Numbered from the stretch's first letter, positions 39,510-51,770 are shown. The stretch is DNA of 64,000 nucleotides from Pegea sp. RAD2-039 (GCA_034620365.1 JAQGEQ010000084.1:248001-312000), one strand, 5' to 3'. Notes: a model not told the origin generated them from the sequence alone. Translations and numbers: made by a program.

Positions 39510-40496
39510 TGATGCTTTCAAAGCAAGCTGGTGTACAGAATATATTAGCATTGGAGACTAATTTTACACAAGATCAACTAACTTCAACTCTAATAATTTA
39601 TTTACAATTGAAACGTGTTTAGAAAATTAAAATTGGTGTGTCACTGGTCAGCAGAAAAAGGAAAATACTAAAAAGTGTTTTTCAAGTTTTAGTAGCATAA
39701 AACTTGTAATTATGTTTGCAAGGTTATTCTGTATATTTCATAAAAGTGTATATTTTGTGGCTTAACCTTCTGCAAAAATATCTTTGTTTCTAAAATATCA
39801 ACTTCAATATTTAAAAATAATTTTCAAATATTTAGCTTAGGGGATTGTAAACAGTAAAACTAATTCAAAGTTTTATTTGTATTTACTCTTAAAAACAAAA
39901 CAAATATTTCTATGATTGTATTATTTTATCAGACACATTATTTTTCAATGTTTTAATAAAAAGTTTTAAAAATCTTTAAGAACCAAAAATAATATTTTTA
40001 TTTAAGAAAAATTGTGTTTTAGAAACTGATTTGATTTAGTTTTTAGTATATTTGTACATTTTATTTGGAATGATATTTTTTAAATTTAATCAAGTTGAAA
40101 TTTTATAAGTTTAAAAAAACTTCATGAAAACCATTTTCAAGGTTTTCTATAAAATCTTGAGTTTAAAGTTATTTAAGTTATCTATAAACATAAAAATCAG
40201 AATAATAATTAGAATTTAAAGTAGTTATATTACAAAAAAAAGAATTTCCTAATATTTATACTTATAAGTAAATTCTAAAGTTTTGAAATGTTTCTTTTAA
40301 ATAAACAATTTTTATTTTTAAACTTTTTATTAAGCATATAATATTGAAATTATTTATGAGTTTCTTTTTATGATTTTAAGTTAAAATGTTTAGTTTTATA
40401 TAATTAGCTTATTCAATTTTAAAATATAATAAATATCTTATTCTTAAATTTTTATTTATTTAGATATTATGTTTTTATAAATCTTTATATCATTTA
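39510..40496. other. AT-rich intergenic stretch
   Basis: Nothing recognised. It ends at a splice-acceptor-like TATCATTTAAG (40497-40498), 15 bases before the EEPD1-like ATG. Confidence 0.5.
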
Positions 40497-40513
40497 AGGT
40501 CGTGGCATTACCA

Positions 40514-42020
40514 ATGGGAGGGATTTTAACATCTTGCAAACCTTCTCTTGCGAGCGATGATCCCTTTTTCAAAAGCAGAATAACTGGAAAAAATAACTTC
40601 AGTGGAGGATTCAATCTTTTAAATCATAAATCCCAAAATATTCTATCTGACACTAAAACTCTTACGTTAGAAGATAGTGATGAAGTTACAACTATTGATA
40701 TAAATCAGATCACAGAAGATGGTTTACTTGTACTTTCTGGTATCACTAGAAAGCTAGCTCATTCAATTATTGAATATAGGAGATGTATAGGAGGATATAA
40801 ACAAGTTGAAGATCTAGCACCTTGTATAGGAGTGTTTTTATTTAACAGATTAAAATCAGAGTTTCATGTTTCATCAGTTAATAATAATAATTGTTCAGGT
40901 AATGAAGAAAAAAGTTTTTCAACCTACCCAGTTTCTAATTCATTAATAATCGATATAAATCAAGCAACGATTGCTCAATTATCACGAATACCTGATTTGG
41001 ATGATGATATAGCAAGAAAAATTGTGAAATATCGCCAAAGAAATGGAAATTATAAACATATAAATGATTTAATTGATCCAGCCTGTATATTAGATCTACA
41101 TTCCTTTTTAAAAGTTAAAGAGTTTCTTACAACAAAACTGAAGCCTGAAAATTGTTTTAATAGCAGTTTAATCACTTCAACTGAAAGTATTTGTTCTGAT
41201 AAACAAAAATTAAAGGTTTTATCTTGGAACTTGAATAAATGTTGTAGTGAAAAAATTGGAAACCCTGGAGTGCGTGAAGTTACTTGCTATAAAATTCTTG
41301 CAAATCGTTTAAATATTATAATTTTATTTGGATTTATTTCATCTGATGTGGTTAATCTTATTGTTGATGAGTTAAATTTTCCTAAATTATCAAAATTGAA
41401 AAAAATTCAATCAAATTATTGTAAGTGGAAATCTGTTTGCCAGTTAGGTAAGGTACATCAAGAAAACTTTGCAGTAATTTGGGATTATTCTGATGATATT
41501 TCTATTATTAAAAATGATGCTTTAAACTCACATATTTTCTACTTTCATTTAAAGGTAAGATTATGTCTGTATTAAAATAATCATTTTAGATCTTAATTTA
41601 TATTTTTAGATAAATGAAAAAAAGATTAACTTTATTTGTATCAATTGTTCATCTGATAATCAGGAGAAAGAAGAAATCAGTTTTGATAAAGTTTTGATGA
41701 CATCGTGTCTTGAAGATACTGATGATATAGCTGTGTTCATCACAAAAGATGATGACATAGATAAAGATTCTTTAGCGAAATTGGATGATTTTTCAGCAGT
41801 TTTCCAGTCAAACAAAGCATCTGATATCAGCAAAGAAAACTTATCAGGAACAAAACTTTTAGATAATGTTTTTAACAGTCACAGTATGCTACAATTACTA
41901 TCTGATAATTGCAAAATTTTTAGAGAAGACTTGAGAAGTCCCTGGATACCAGATGGTTGGGAATGGAATGGACTCGCTTTTGACCGTTGCCCACTTTATA
42001 CTGAATATAACCTAAACTAA
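40514..42020 (+). CDS. EEPD1-like: EEPD1-like protein, two HhH repeats plus catalytically degenerate EEP domain
   Basis: Two exons, 40514-41554 and 41610-42020; 483 residues (human EEPD1 is 569). I chose ATG 40514 because it gives MGGILTSCK, a myristoylation and palmitoylation-like start resembling human EEPD1 (MGSTLGCHRS). Two helix-hairpin-helix repeats follow: IDINQITEDGLLVLSGITRK...IIEYRR (about 60-100) and IDINQATIAQLSRIPDLDDD...IVKYRQ (about 145-180). The endonuclease/exonuclease/phosphatase fold is shown by LSWNLNKC, GNPGVREVTC and PWIPDGWEWNGLA, all aligning with EEPD1. The catalytic positions are gone: the AVQE Glu is FGF, the NLHL His is INC, GDF is TKDD, and the terminal His reads DRC. 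EEPD1 in vertebrates acts at stalled replication forks and in cholesterol efflux; this copy is probably a non-enzymatic DNA-binding or scaffold form (inference). Confidence 0.85.
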
Positions 42021-42374
42021 TTACCTCTTTTCGATAAAAGCAGATACCTTATGTGTTTATGCTCACTTTAATTATGCATTTGAAATTTGATTTTTTATTT
42101 AAGTATCTACTAAATGATGGATAAGTGCCTTCTATTAACCTGCAGCTCACTAATTATGCTTTTATGAAATTTCTTTTAATTTTGTAACTGATTTTTTTAT
42201 GCATTATGAATTTATTTCCATACGAATTTTGTAGTCGTTATTTTTGTACTTATATGCCATACTAGATTGATACTTAATTTGTTTCATTATTTTTAGTAAT
42301 AATTGTTTTGCGATATATTCTAAATATTTGATATTTTTTATTATAGACTAATTTGCATAAACTTCACTTTTATA

Positions 42375-42906
42375 ATGACTTCAATAAACTGGAAACAAAA
42401 ATATAAGGATTTGAAGAAAAGAACAAAAACTTTGATCTTTGTGAGTAGGGATATTTTCAGATCTTTTTATACAAAAAGTATCTTGTAGGAACAAGAATGT
42501 CTTCAATTAGAAGTAGAGAAAGCTCAATTGAAACTTCTTAAAGTTTCACGAGATAATAGCTTTCTTTTGGATCGTTTATCTCAATATGAACATATATCTG
42601 TTGATGTAAAAGATTTCGATGCAACAGACTCCTCAGATAATGACTCTCAACCACCTCCTTCAAAGTATGTCTTGAAAAAATCTATATTGGATGTTTTTTT
42701 TTTCATTTTAACAAAATATTTTGTTGATTTTCAGAAAAAGGTCAATTATACAGAATCTGGCCGAACATAGCAAAGTTTGTTTCCAACAAATTTTGTGAAT
42801 TGACTGAAGCTTAATATTTTCTATTTATTTTCAGGTCAATGAAACATTTCAAGTGTTTCAAGAGTGTATAAAAGAAAATGAAGAATTATCGAAAACTACT
42901 AAATAA
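42375..42906 (+). CDS. INO80E: INO80 complex subunit E homologue
   Basis: Exon 1 (42375-42440) and exon 2 (42489-42664) are clear. [17 protein letters not shown] joins [19 protein letters not shown], then [15 protein letters not shown] and [10 protein letters not shown]. This tracks the N-terminal coiled coil of human INO80E (KKKYRNLKRKLKFLIYEHE, SRDKSFLLDRLLQYE, DSDATASSDN) with no gaps in the coil. INO80E is a metazoan-specific accessory subunit of the INO80 nucleosome remodeller. The C-terminus is uncertain. Splicing at 42734/42735 gives [10 protein letters not shown] and a stop at 42798. Other acceptors combined with an exon at 42835-42906 give a tail ending [11 protein letters not shown]. 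Either way the protein is about 100 residues, far shorter than human (about 244), lacking the Pro-rich tail. A TTATAG acceptor lies 28 bases before the ATG, 325 bases after the EEPD1-like stop. Confidence 0.85.
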
Positions 42907-43431
42907 TCTGCTGAATGAAAATATCTTTTTGGCGTAGAATTGATGAATTATTGTGTAGATGGTCATCAAAATTCTTGAAGTTGTTGTTTTTTACTTGAAT
43001 GTTTTTTTATTGAAATTTTTAAATAAAATTCTCAACGTTTTTAGGAGTAATTGAATTTCAGGCAGTTTTGATGTCAATGCAGAAACATAGAGACTAGAGG
43101 AAAACAAATTAATAAATCTTGGAACTTGTAAAAGCTGAAAAAAGTTGAGCTATGGTACCAACAGCTCTACAATTGCCAAGAATTACTGAAATAAAAATAA
43201 TTTTGTTTTTAAATTGTTAATAACTTTTATAAACTGGGCGCTACTCAGGTTGAGTCGATATAATAATTTGGCCAAGTATTTTTCGTGGTAGAAGGTGCTT
43301 AGGACTCGCTTATTTTCGACGAGGCGCTACACTAAAATCTCAACAAGCATTCAATTTCTTTGAAGAATACTTTATTAACATATAAACAAGATTTAAAAAT
43401 TTCGCAGATAAATGAATGTTAGGCCATTTTG
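42907..43431. other. Convergent intergenic region between INO80E and TYMS
   Basis: The two genes face each other. AATAAA occurs on the plus strand at about 43022-43027 and on the minus strand at about 43370, fitting two polyadenylation sites. An octamer GGCGCTAC is repeated at about 43237 and 43322; no function seen. Confidence 0.5.
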
Positions 43432-44605
<1,174 letters not shown>

Positions 44606-46162
44606 TTTCAAGTAAGATCCTTGTATAAAAACAATAATGCTGAAAAAAGAATAAAACAAAACCAGCTATTAAAGTTTTCTGAAACTTATAAAAAACAATT
44701 TTGGTGACTTTTATTTGTTTATCATAAAGATATATGAGATTGCCAGTATCTTCAATTTCTTTTCTTATTTTGTACTTTTGATTTATTACTTATACCTCTA
44801 CAGTATTTCTATTTTTTTTCTTAAGTAATTTTTTATTATCTTTCTGTAGTCATACTGTTTTGTGCTTGTTATAAGATTTGTTATTTGCAGCCATGCATTG
44901 TAGAGATTAAATGAAAATAAAAGATTATAATAAAATACAAATATTTTCCTTAGATAGAGAAATTATAGATAACTTCTATAAACAACAAAAAATAAATATA
45001 TCAAGTTTAGAAGTAAATAAAAATAACTAAAATATGTTTTGAAACAAATAGAAAAAATTAATTTTTTCTGCTTCAAAACTTTTTGAATAAATTGGATAAA
45101 GTCCTTGAAAAAATTGTCTGAAAAAATAATTAAAACGAAAATTACATAAATCTTATATCTTATATGGTAAATTCTTGAAATTTGTTGTATAGAGCTAAAG
45201 AAAAGAAACATAGCTTGAACTATTATGGAAAATTCGGGTGTTTATAAATTTTTTATTAATTTGGCGCGAAATGTTAGGGCTAATTTTAATAAAAACACAA
45301 AATTTTAATAAATATAAAAACTACATTTTTTTTGTAAATAGAGAATCTTGTAATATTCTTTATTTAATAATTTTGGTTTAAGTCTTACTTTAAATCATTG
45401 ACATTATTTGTTACAGCTATATTTTTCTGACATTCTACTATTTTTGCGATTATTTTCTTAGATGAGGAGCTTCCACCAAAGTATCAAAAGCTCTGAAAAT
45501 GTTGTAAATTTTTCTATATTTGCTCACAATTATTTAAATAAATAAAGAATATTTAAAGAATTCACAGATATCTCCATTAAAAGAAGAAAGCTGATGAAAT
45601 GTTGAAAATTCCATTAACACTAGCATATCATTAGCCATCATGAATTAGTAGCAGGCTAACTTTTGGGACTTTGAATTAATAAATAACTTCTAATTAGTTC
45701 TTACGGCAAGTTTCATACCTGGCAGTCAGATCGGTTTCTTAAGCTCAACTAATATAACTTTTTTCGTATTCAAAAAGTTCGTTTTGATTGAACTAAGCTG
45801 ATTTTCAATAATCAATTTGATTATTACTTCAATTCGTTTCTAGAAGTTTTTTAAAAATTCTAAAGATTAGAGTTTGTAATTATTTTTAGCTGTTAAAATT
45901 CAATTTCAAATTTTATTATGAAGATACTAACCTATAAATTTAAATTATAGTTTTTAGCTCATGACATTAAAAACTAAATAGAACTTATAAATCAAGTAAA
46001 CATTCCGCATTTGAAAATAATTCCCACAAAGTAAAAGAAGCAAATTTTATTGAACAAGCTCAAAAATCTGTTCAACCAAAAATGAAAAATCTCATCATTT
46101 CATCTAAATTACTCATGCGTTGAGATCACCAAAAGATTTACTGAAGAGTAAATCACCTTTCT
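44606..46162. other. AT-rich intergenic stretch between TYMS and RPB5
   Basis: No exon chain or repeat recognised. The minus-strand open frame at 45211-44963 is Phe/Ile/Tyr-rich translation of A/T DNA and looks like chance. Confidence 0.5.
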
Positions 46163-47685
46163 CTATTGCACAAGTCTGTAAGTGACGTAACGTCCAGCAG
46201 TCTCACTGGGCCGAACAATTTTCACAACCTGACCACGCTTCAGCCCGTAGTAACGAGCCACAGGGTCCCCAGATTGAATTCGAGGTAGTTGTTGGTCTTT
46301 CAATTTATATCGTTGCAATAATTCCGCTTTTTCTTGAGGAGTTAAAACAAAGTGTTCTGGGACAAGCTGAAAAGAAAAACGTAAAATTTGAAGATTTTCA
46401 CTCAATAAATTTGCTCACTTCATGTTCTGTTATATTAATTAATAATTCTTGTTCAATAAATTGCTCCAAAATATATTTTGGGGCAAGATCACCAAGAGAT
46501 TGTTTAGCTGTGGGAGTCATACTCTGCCTCACTACAATAATAGCCCTGCCAACATCATCAGACTGCATCCGTTGACAGTAAGACTTGATCATCTTCAGAC
46601 CCACTTTTGGCTCCTCTGTAAAAACAAAATCAGAAATCTTGGTCAGGGACACTGAAGATAGATTATAGATTGTCTGGCTGGACTTAATCCCATTTAAAGG
46701 CAACAAAAAAGTTTATAAACAGAAAAATGTTTAATAAAAGTTTTAAATATTTGAACCTGGGAAAAATATAAACATTTGTTCGGTTGGGTCATCATTATGA
46801 TGAACCATAATGGTGAGCGATTGTCTATGAGGAGACCCCTCACTTGGTTTGTCACCAAACTCATCTTTAAATTGTTCTAAAGTTTGATCTAGTTCATCTT
46901 GAGTGACAAGGTAACCACGATCATGGCATAGCTATTAAAACAAAAAGTTTGTTGTGATTAAAAATTCAGAATTCAGAACAAAATGTATTACAAAAGTAAA
47001 TAATTAAATAAGATCATATTTTCCGAAAATATTATCTCATAATAATCTACATAATAATTATGTATTATCTCATACATAAATACAATCATATCTAGATATC
47101 ATCTAAATATATTTAAAACATTTAGGTTACGATTTTAAAAACTATAAAAATTTCCTTTACTACTCATTTATATAATTTAGACTAAATATTATTCATAATA
47201 AAAATATTTAGAATCCAGAGAAAGTGCAATCACATCTAGATATCAATTCAAATAAGAATAAACTTTTAATAACTAATAATATCTTTAAACTTAAGTCTAA
47301 AAAATAAGTTTAAATAATTTTTATACCAAAACTTTGTATTTTATTGTCTACAGAATTTGTATCACTAAACATTTAAATGTAAAAACTTACAAATATTAAC
47401 AGAACTAAACATAAAAACAAATATATATTAAGTAGAGGAAAATATAAAAACTATTTACAGAAAAATAATAAAAAATTGATGTCTTGTAATTGCTACAAAA
47501 TAATTTATTATTTTATCAAAAATAAATATTCATGCCTAGAAAAAAGTTTTATGGCTTAAATAAATTTAATAAAAGTAGAAACAACAAACAAAATGATGTA
47601 AACAATTTTTCATTTAATCACATTTTACCTGCATACAAGTTTTTCGAACTTTCCAAAGCTTGTAAGTCTCTTCTTCATCATCCAT
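46163..47685 (-). CDS. POLR2E: RNA polymerase I/II/III shared subunit RPABC1 (RPB5)
   Basis: Four exons: 47685-47629, 46931-46757, 46615-46419 and 46366-46163. This gives exactly 210 residues, the same as human POLR2E. It begins [16 protein letters not shown] and contains [19 protein letters not shown] and [13 protein letters not shown] (jaw module), then [38 protein letters not shown] and [15 protein letters not shown]. The C-terminal assembly module ends [20 protein letters not shown] and [15 protein letters not shown]. No residue of the conserved C-terminal core looks altered. The first intron is about 700 nt, and an acceptor-like TTTTAG (47739-47738) lies about 52 bases upstream of the ATG. 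It is a nuclear housekeeping gene on the same strand as TYMS and the PSMG3/BOLA1/MRPL33 cluster. Confidence 0.98.
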
Positions 47686-48658
47686 GCTGGTAATTTGTTG
47701 CTCACTAATTGATAACTAAGTTGACCCACTTGTTGAACTAAAATGACGAAAATCACGAAAATGGCTTTAAAATTGTTTGGCCTTATGTAAAGTGATACAA
47801 TATAAAAATAATTGGTTAAAGTATCCCTGTTTATAAGTTTAAAGAAATATATAATTTCTGATATGATATAAATAACTAAGCTACTATTTAAATTTTATAT
47901 ACCACAGAATTTTGTGGAAGCTTTATGAAAATGACAGAGTTGAATCACTTAGCAAAAATTAAGGTAGAGAAAGCAGAGACAAAATCGGTAAAAATAAATT
48001 CAACTGGAGTAGGCAGTTTACAAGACCAAGGCAAAATTTTATGAGAAAAAATAACTTTTTTAGTTTATAGTTTATGGGAGTTTAATACCTTGGATTTTAT
48101 TTTCAGTTCATCTTTCATTAAGTTGGGAATTTTATGCATTTTTGAACCCAGTGTCACAAGACATTTTTCATAATTGATGTCATAATAATAAGTTTACAAA
48201 TATCACAGAAAGAAGATCAATATGTTCATACCTAAAATCTTATTCAAATAGATTTCAGCTGCTTGCATGTTATTAAATTTTTAAAAAGTTAGTTGTATTA
48301 AAAAGTTTTACTGAATAAGGTAAATTGTAATGCTGTTAAAACAATACACAGAAAGAATTTAGGGAGAAAACTCTTACATCAATGTAGTGAATTATTGGGG
48401 ACAGACTTATTTGAACAAATGTCAACTGAATTATCGAATTAAACGTTTTATTTTGTAGCCTACATTCTTCAAATCAACATTTTAAAATTTTAAAAATTTA
48501 AGCAAAGAACCTCTGAATTTTTTTTTTAAATCAAATTTGTTTAATCATATATTAATTTTTTTACCAAATTCATTAAGAAGTTAAATACAAAAAATTTTAC
48601 TACAGTTTAAAACATATCAGAGAATTTGTTTTTATTCAACGAAAACAAAAAGCTTAAA
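47686..48658. other. Region between RPB5 and PSMG3 with unresolved small coding-like segments
   Basis: On the plus strand an ATG ORF at 47925-48044 (39 codons) reads MTELNHLAKIKVEKAETK and then KINSTGVGSLQDQGKIL. On the minus strand a segment ending in a donor near 48098 reads LVTLGSKMHKIPNLMKDE, and another at about 48269-48234 (MQAAEIYLNKIL) also ends in a GT donor. I could not join the minus pieces with AG acceptors into a protein I know, so no gene is called. Confidence 0.3.
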
Positions 48659-49066
48659 CTAAATATTCCAAATATTACAAGACTTCAGCATCTTCACAAC
48701 AAACAACACCAAATCTTTATCGAGATCTCTCAAAGCGACAGAACACAAAATTGGTTTGTTGAGAGCACCATCACCACCGCTCAACTGATCACTTCTAACT
48801 TCAAATACATTTTGAGCGATTGCACGAACAAACGCGTTCATCAAATCGTCATCCTTTCCTAGCAACACTTTCACGTTATAAGTTGGAGATTTCAGTTGCG
48901 TGGTGTTGATTGGTAGCTCAATTTGAATATCAAACAAACCGCCAAGTTTGCTGAGTTCAGTTACCACAATCATGTCTCGATCAGCAAATGATGTGACCAT
49001 CAGATCAATCTTCCGACCATTATACTGCTTGCTTACAGATAGAGACTTCAACGAAGACGGCATCAT
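48659..49066 (-). CDS. PSMG3: Proteasome assembly chaperone 3 homologue
   Basis: A single exon of 135 residues (human PSMG3 is about 122). It starts [20 protein letters not shown] and shows MVTSFADRDMIVVTELSKLG, then TYNVKVLLGKDDDLMNAFVR, CSVALRDLD and a final SCNIW. The spacing matches human PSMG3 (ISKQ, VVVTQFGKMGTL, TTKVLLGQDEPLIHVFAKNL, LLAVAVKD, CQVW). PSMG3 pairs with PSMG4 to help assemble the alpha ring of the 20S proteasome. The first ATG (49066) overlaps the last base of the BOLA1 stop codon (TGATG); a second ATG is the next codon. There is no room for a promoter, so it is probably read from a shared transcript with BOLA1 and MRPL33. A TGAATAAAA polyadenylation signal lies about 30 bases after the stop. 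Confidence 0.85.
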   Translation of the reverse strand: MMPSSLKSLSVSKQYNGRKIDLMVTSFADRDMIVVTELSKLGGLFDIQIELPINTTQLKSPTYNVKVLLGKDDDLMNAFVRAIAQNVFEVRSDQLSGGDGALNKPILCSVALRDLDKDLVLFVVKMLKSCNIWNI

Positions 49067-49493
49067 CAATTTTTATCGTGTTTTGAACCTCCAAGGCAAT
49101 TAGGAGTTGAATCTATGAATTGGTTGGAGTCTTCCCACTGTTTAGGAGTCTTGGCTTGGATTGCAAGAGCGTGAATGATCTTCAACTCTTCCTTAAGAGC
49201 TGAGTTTACACTTCTGTGTCTTTGAAGATGAGTTTGTTTTTCGAATAAGTCAGAAACAACAACCACCTGAAAAGACAAATATTCAGATGATAAACTTTTT
49301 AAGTTGATTTTCTTACTTTAAAGTGAGATTCTGAGCCTTTTGGGACGGAGTGTTTATAACTTTCGTTGACAACAGTTAAATGAGAAGGGTTGAAATGTTG
49401 CTGGAGTTTTTTCTCGATAATTACTTGAATAGGTCCTTTGCTGTCCATAGAAATAAACCGGGAAATTGAATAAAAACTTCTTCGGGTTGACAT
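49066..49493 (-). CDS. BOLA1: BolA-like protein 1, mitochondrial
   Basis: Two exons, 49493-49317 and 49266-49066; 125 residues (human BOLA1 is 137). The N-terminus [16 protein letters not shown] is rich in Arg/Ser with no acidic residue, like a mitochondrial presequence. The BolA fold follows: [37 protein letters not shown] with the helix-turn-helix-like core, [20 protein letters not shown] and [19 protein letters not shown]. It ends PNCLGGSK as in human BOLA1 (PPCLGGNK). The conserved His of the LQRH region and the HS/H loop needed for iron-sulfur sharing with GLRX5 are present. BOLA1 helps mature mitochondrial [4Fe-4S] proteins and thiol homeostasis (family knowledge). The gene starts 10 bases after the MRPL33 stop and its TGA shares one base with the PSMG3 ATG. 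Confidence 0.95.
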
Positions 49494-49503
49494 ACAATTT
49501 CAC

Positions 49504-50118
49504 TTATTTCTTATATTTTATCGGCTCTTTAATTGATTTGATTTTTTTGGTTTCAACAAATAAAACCTCCTCACCAACTAAAAATAAAAACTGAAAAGTA
49601 ATTTTCATAATTTTAATATCAAAAAATATAAAATTGATAAACTTGTAGAACTATAAGTTGTTGGAGACCTGCTTTATCAAATCGAAGTAAAACTGTTTTA
49701 GGCGCAACTCTATTTCTGATATGAAGTAATTTAGTACCAGTACCAGCCATAGAAGCTAATTGAACTAAAATTGTCCTGAAAACCAAACAGAGTTTATTCA
49801 GTAAACTTATTGTATTGTTTAGTAAGTAATTAACTTTATAATCACAACAGTTAAATATTCAAAATTGTTTGCAGTAAATGAAAATCTAAAGAAAATATAA
49901 AAAAAGTTGAAAGACTCACTTTGGCTTTGCCAAAACTATAAAATAAAAATGAAAATTATTAGAAAAATTTGGAAACTTTTAAAAACAGTTTAAGTATAAG
50001 AAACTTACACTAAGATAACAAATAAAAATTTAAATTAACTTTTCAATTTTAATAATTTTTTTCTATAAGACTAAACTTTGAATTTATAACTTTTATTACC
50101 TCTAGAAGTTATTAGCAT
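49504..50118 (-). CDS. MRPL33: Mitochondrial ribosomal protein bL33m
   Basis: A small gene visible only after splicing: exons 50118-50100, 49935-49920, 49775-49669 and 49577-49504, 71 residues (human 65). Exon 2 is a 16-nt microexon. Phases 1, 2 and 1 match. The product starts MLITSRVLAKPKTILVQLAS, continues MAGTGTKLLHIRNRVAPKTV and LLRFDKAVGEEVLFVETKK, and ends IKEPIKYKK. It aligns with human MRPL33 at [20 protein letters not shown] and at YDPVVKQRVLFVEKKK. The zinc-binding Cys pairs of bacterial zinc-type L33 are absent, as in animal forms. It is part of the large mitoribosome subunit. The stop codon lies only 10 bases before the BOLA1 ATG, so it is probably the first gene of a three-gene operon. 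Confidence 0.9.
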
Positions 50119-51770
50119 TTCCAAAAAAATAATTGCTGAAAAACATAAATTGAATATAAAGAAAAGTTAAAACAACTACTAGTAATGTAATAAAACAAAT
50201 TGATTGAAAAACATAACTATAATAGAACTATTGTTCATAGAATAAAAGAATAGTTATTATATCAAAAAACAGTTTTAGTTTAATAAAAGCTCAATTGACA
50301 AAAAAATATTTTAGAAAACTAGTTAAACAGAAATGAAATGATGATTAATTGTTAACTAAATTTATTAATTTATTTAACTTAAAATGGAAAAGAAGATAAT
50401 CTTTTAATTTAAACATATGATTGTAGAATTATTAATTTAAAGTTTACTTAGCTACAAAAACTTTATTTTTTGTACCACACAAGTAAATAAATAATTTTAA
50501 TATTAATGTCTAAATGATTAAAAAAAATACTTTTGTAAATAATATCAACAATTTTTAATTTGAATTTAAAATAGTTGTTCAGATATCTATTAATTTTGGG
50601 AAAATATTTTTCACAAATAAAAAAATAAGAAGTTTATAAGACTTAGCAAATTATTTATTACAAGTTTCATGATAAAAATTACTAAATGAATAAAATCAAA
50701 TGAACTTCCAGCGAAACCAGAAGATTCTTAACTCAGAGGTTATTTGTAAAAATTAAATAAAACATAGTTTAATGTTCAGTATTCGATTAAAAAAAGTTAT
50801 TAAATTGAAATGCTGTATAATAAATACAAAATGTTAATCCTTAATCTAACTGAAGTTATTACAATAAAACAAATCAAGCTAAAGATATTTTTTCATTAAT
50901 AATTAAAGTAAAGTCAAAACCTTTGAAGTAAAAATCTAATTAGCTTATCAGATTTAAAAGTAATCTGTAAAAGCAACCAAGAAAAATAAAGGTATTAAAT
51001 TTTACCTATGAAATAATAAAATGGAAATATAATTAGGATCTATTAGAAGGAGATTTCTCTATTAGCGAAACTTTATTTTAATAAGCTTTACAGTAAATTT
51101 TTTATATTACTGTATTGAACTATCAAAGGAAGCTAAATATTTTTTATTGTAGTACAAATTTGTGGCGTAATTTTTAAGTAAAATAGAAATATAAATCAGT
51201 CAAGTTTATTTAATTTCTAGTTTCATTTGAAGCAAGTTAGATTAGATACAGAAGCACTAACAAAGTTCACAAATTACCATGTCTGTTGAAAGCAGACGAG
51301 TTATCATAAGCAAGCGTTTCTTTAAAGGATTTTTCTCAAGAGGATTCGGATTGAAGAAAAAAAGATTTTATGTGATCTATCATTAAACGTTAAAATGCTT
51401 TATTAGACAGAATACGTTTCTGTTCAAACAAAGAATTTATCATGTGAATCATTTAATTACAACTTAATAAGCATATTTAAACAAAAACTTATAAAAATCA
51501 AGAAAAAAAGAAGGATAATTTTTACAAACAGTATTTATTCATCTGCTATTCTCTATATAGTAAATATTTCTCAAAATTGAAATATATATTAAGTAAGAAA
51601 AACTTACGCTAAAAGTAATTATTTTTAATTGATTTAATTGTAATCACTTTATCTGGGTAATTACCTCTTCTTGTTTTTATAATCAATTTTGTCATCAAGT
51701 TCAGACTTTACTTACTTCAAAAGTTCTTTTGTTGTTAATACTTCGTCGATTATTTTAATAGATTTAGAAG
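50119..51770. other. AT-rich intergenic stretch with one isolated small ORF
   Basis: No exon chain recognised, except a 35-residue ORF at 51279-51386 (listed separately). MRPL33 (minus) and the orphan disordered gene (plus) are transcribed divergently from this region, so it should contain both promoters, but I cannot pick out elements. Confidence 0.45.
51279..51386 (+). CDS. Possible small cationic peptide ORF (35 aa)
   Basis: It opens with ATG in context TTACCATGT and reads MSVESRRVIISKRFFKGF, then SRGFGLKKKRF, to a TAA. It has eleven Lys/Arg and many Phe. GC content is clearly higher than the flanks, which is what makes it stand out. There is no signal peptide. It could be chance, an unannotated microprotein, or an exon of something larger. 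Confidence 0.2.
   Translation: MSVESRRVIISKRFFKGFFSRGFGLKKKRFYVIYH

Noticed and set aside
44963..45211. Minus-strand open frame of 82 codons
   Set aside because: Phe/Ile/Tyr-only composition from A/T DNA; no homology or splice signals.
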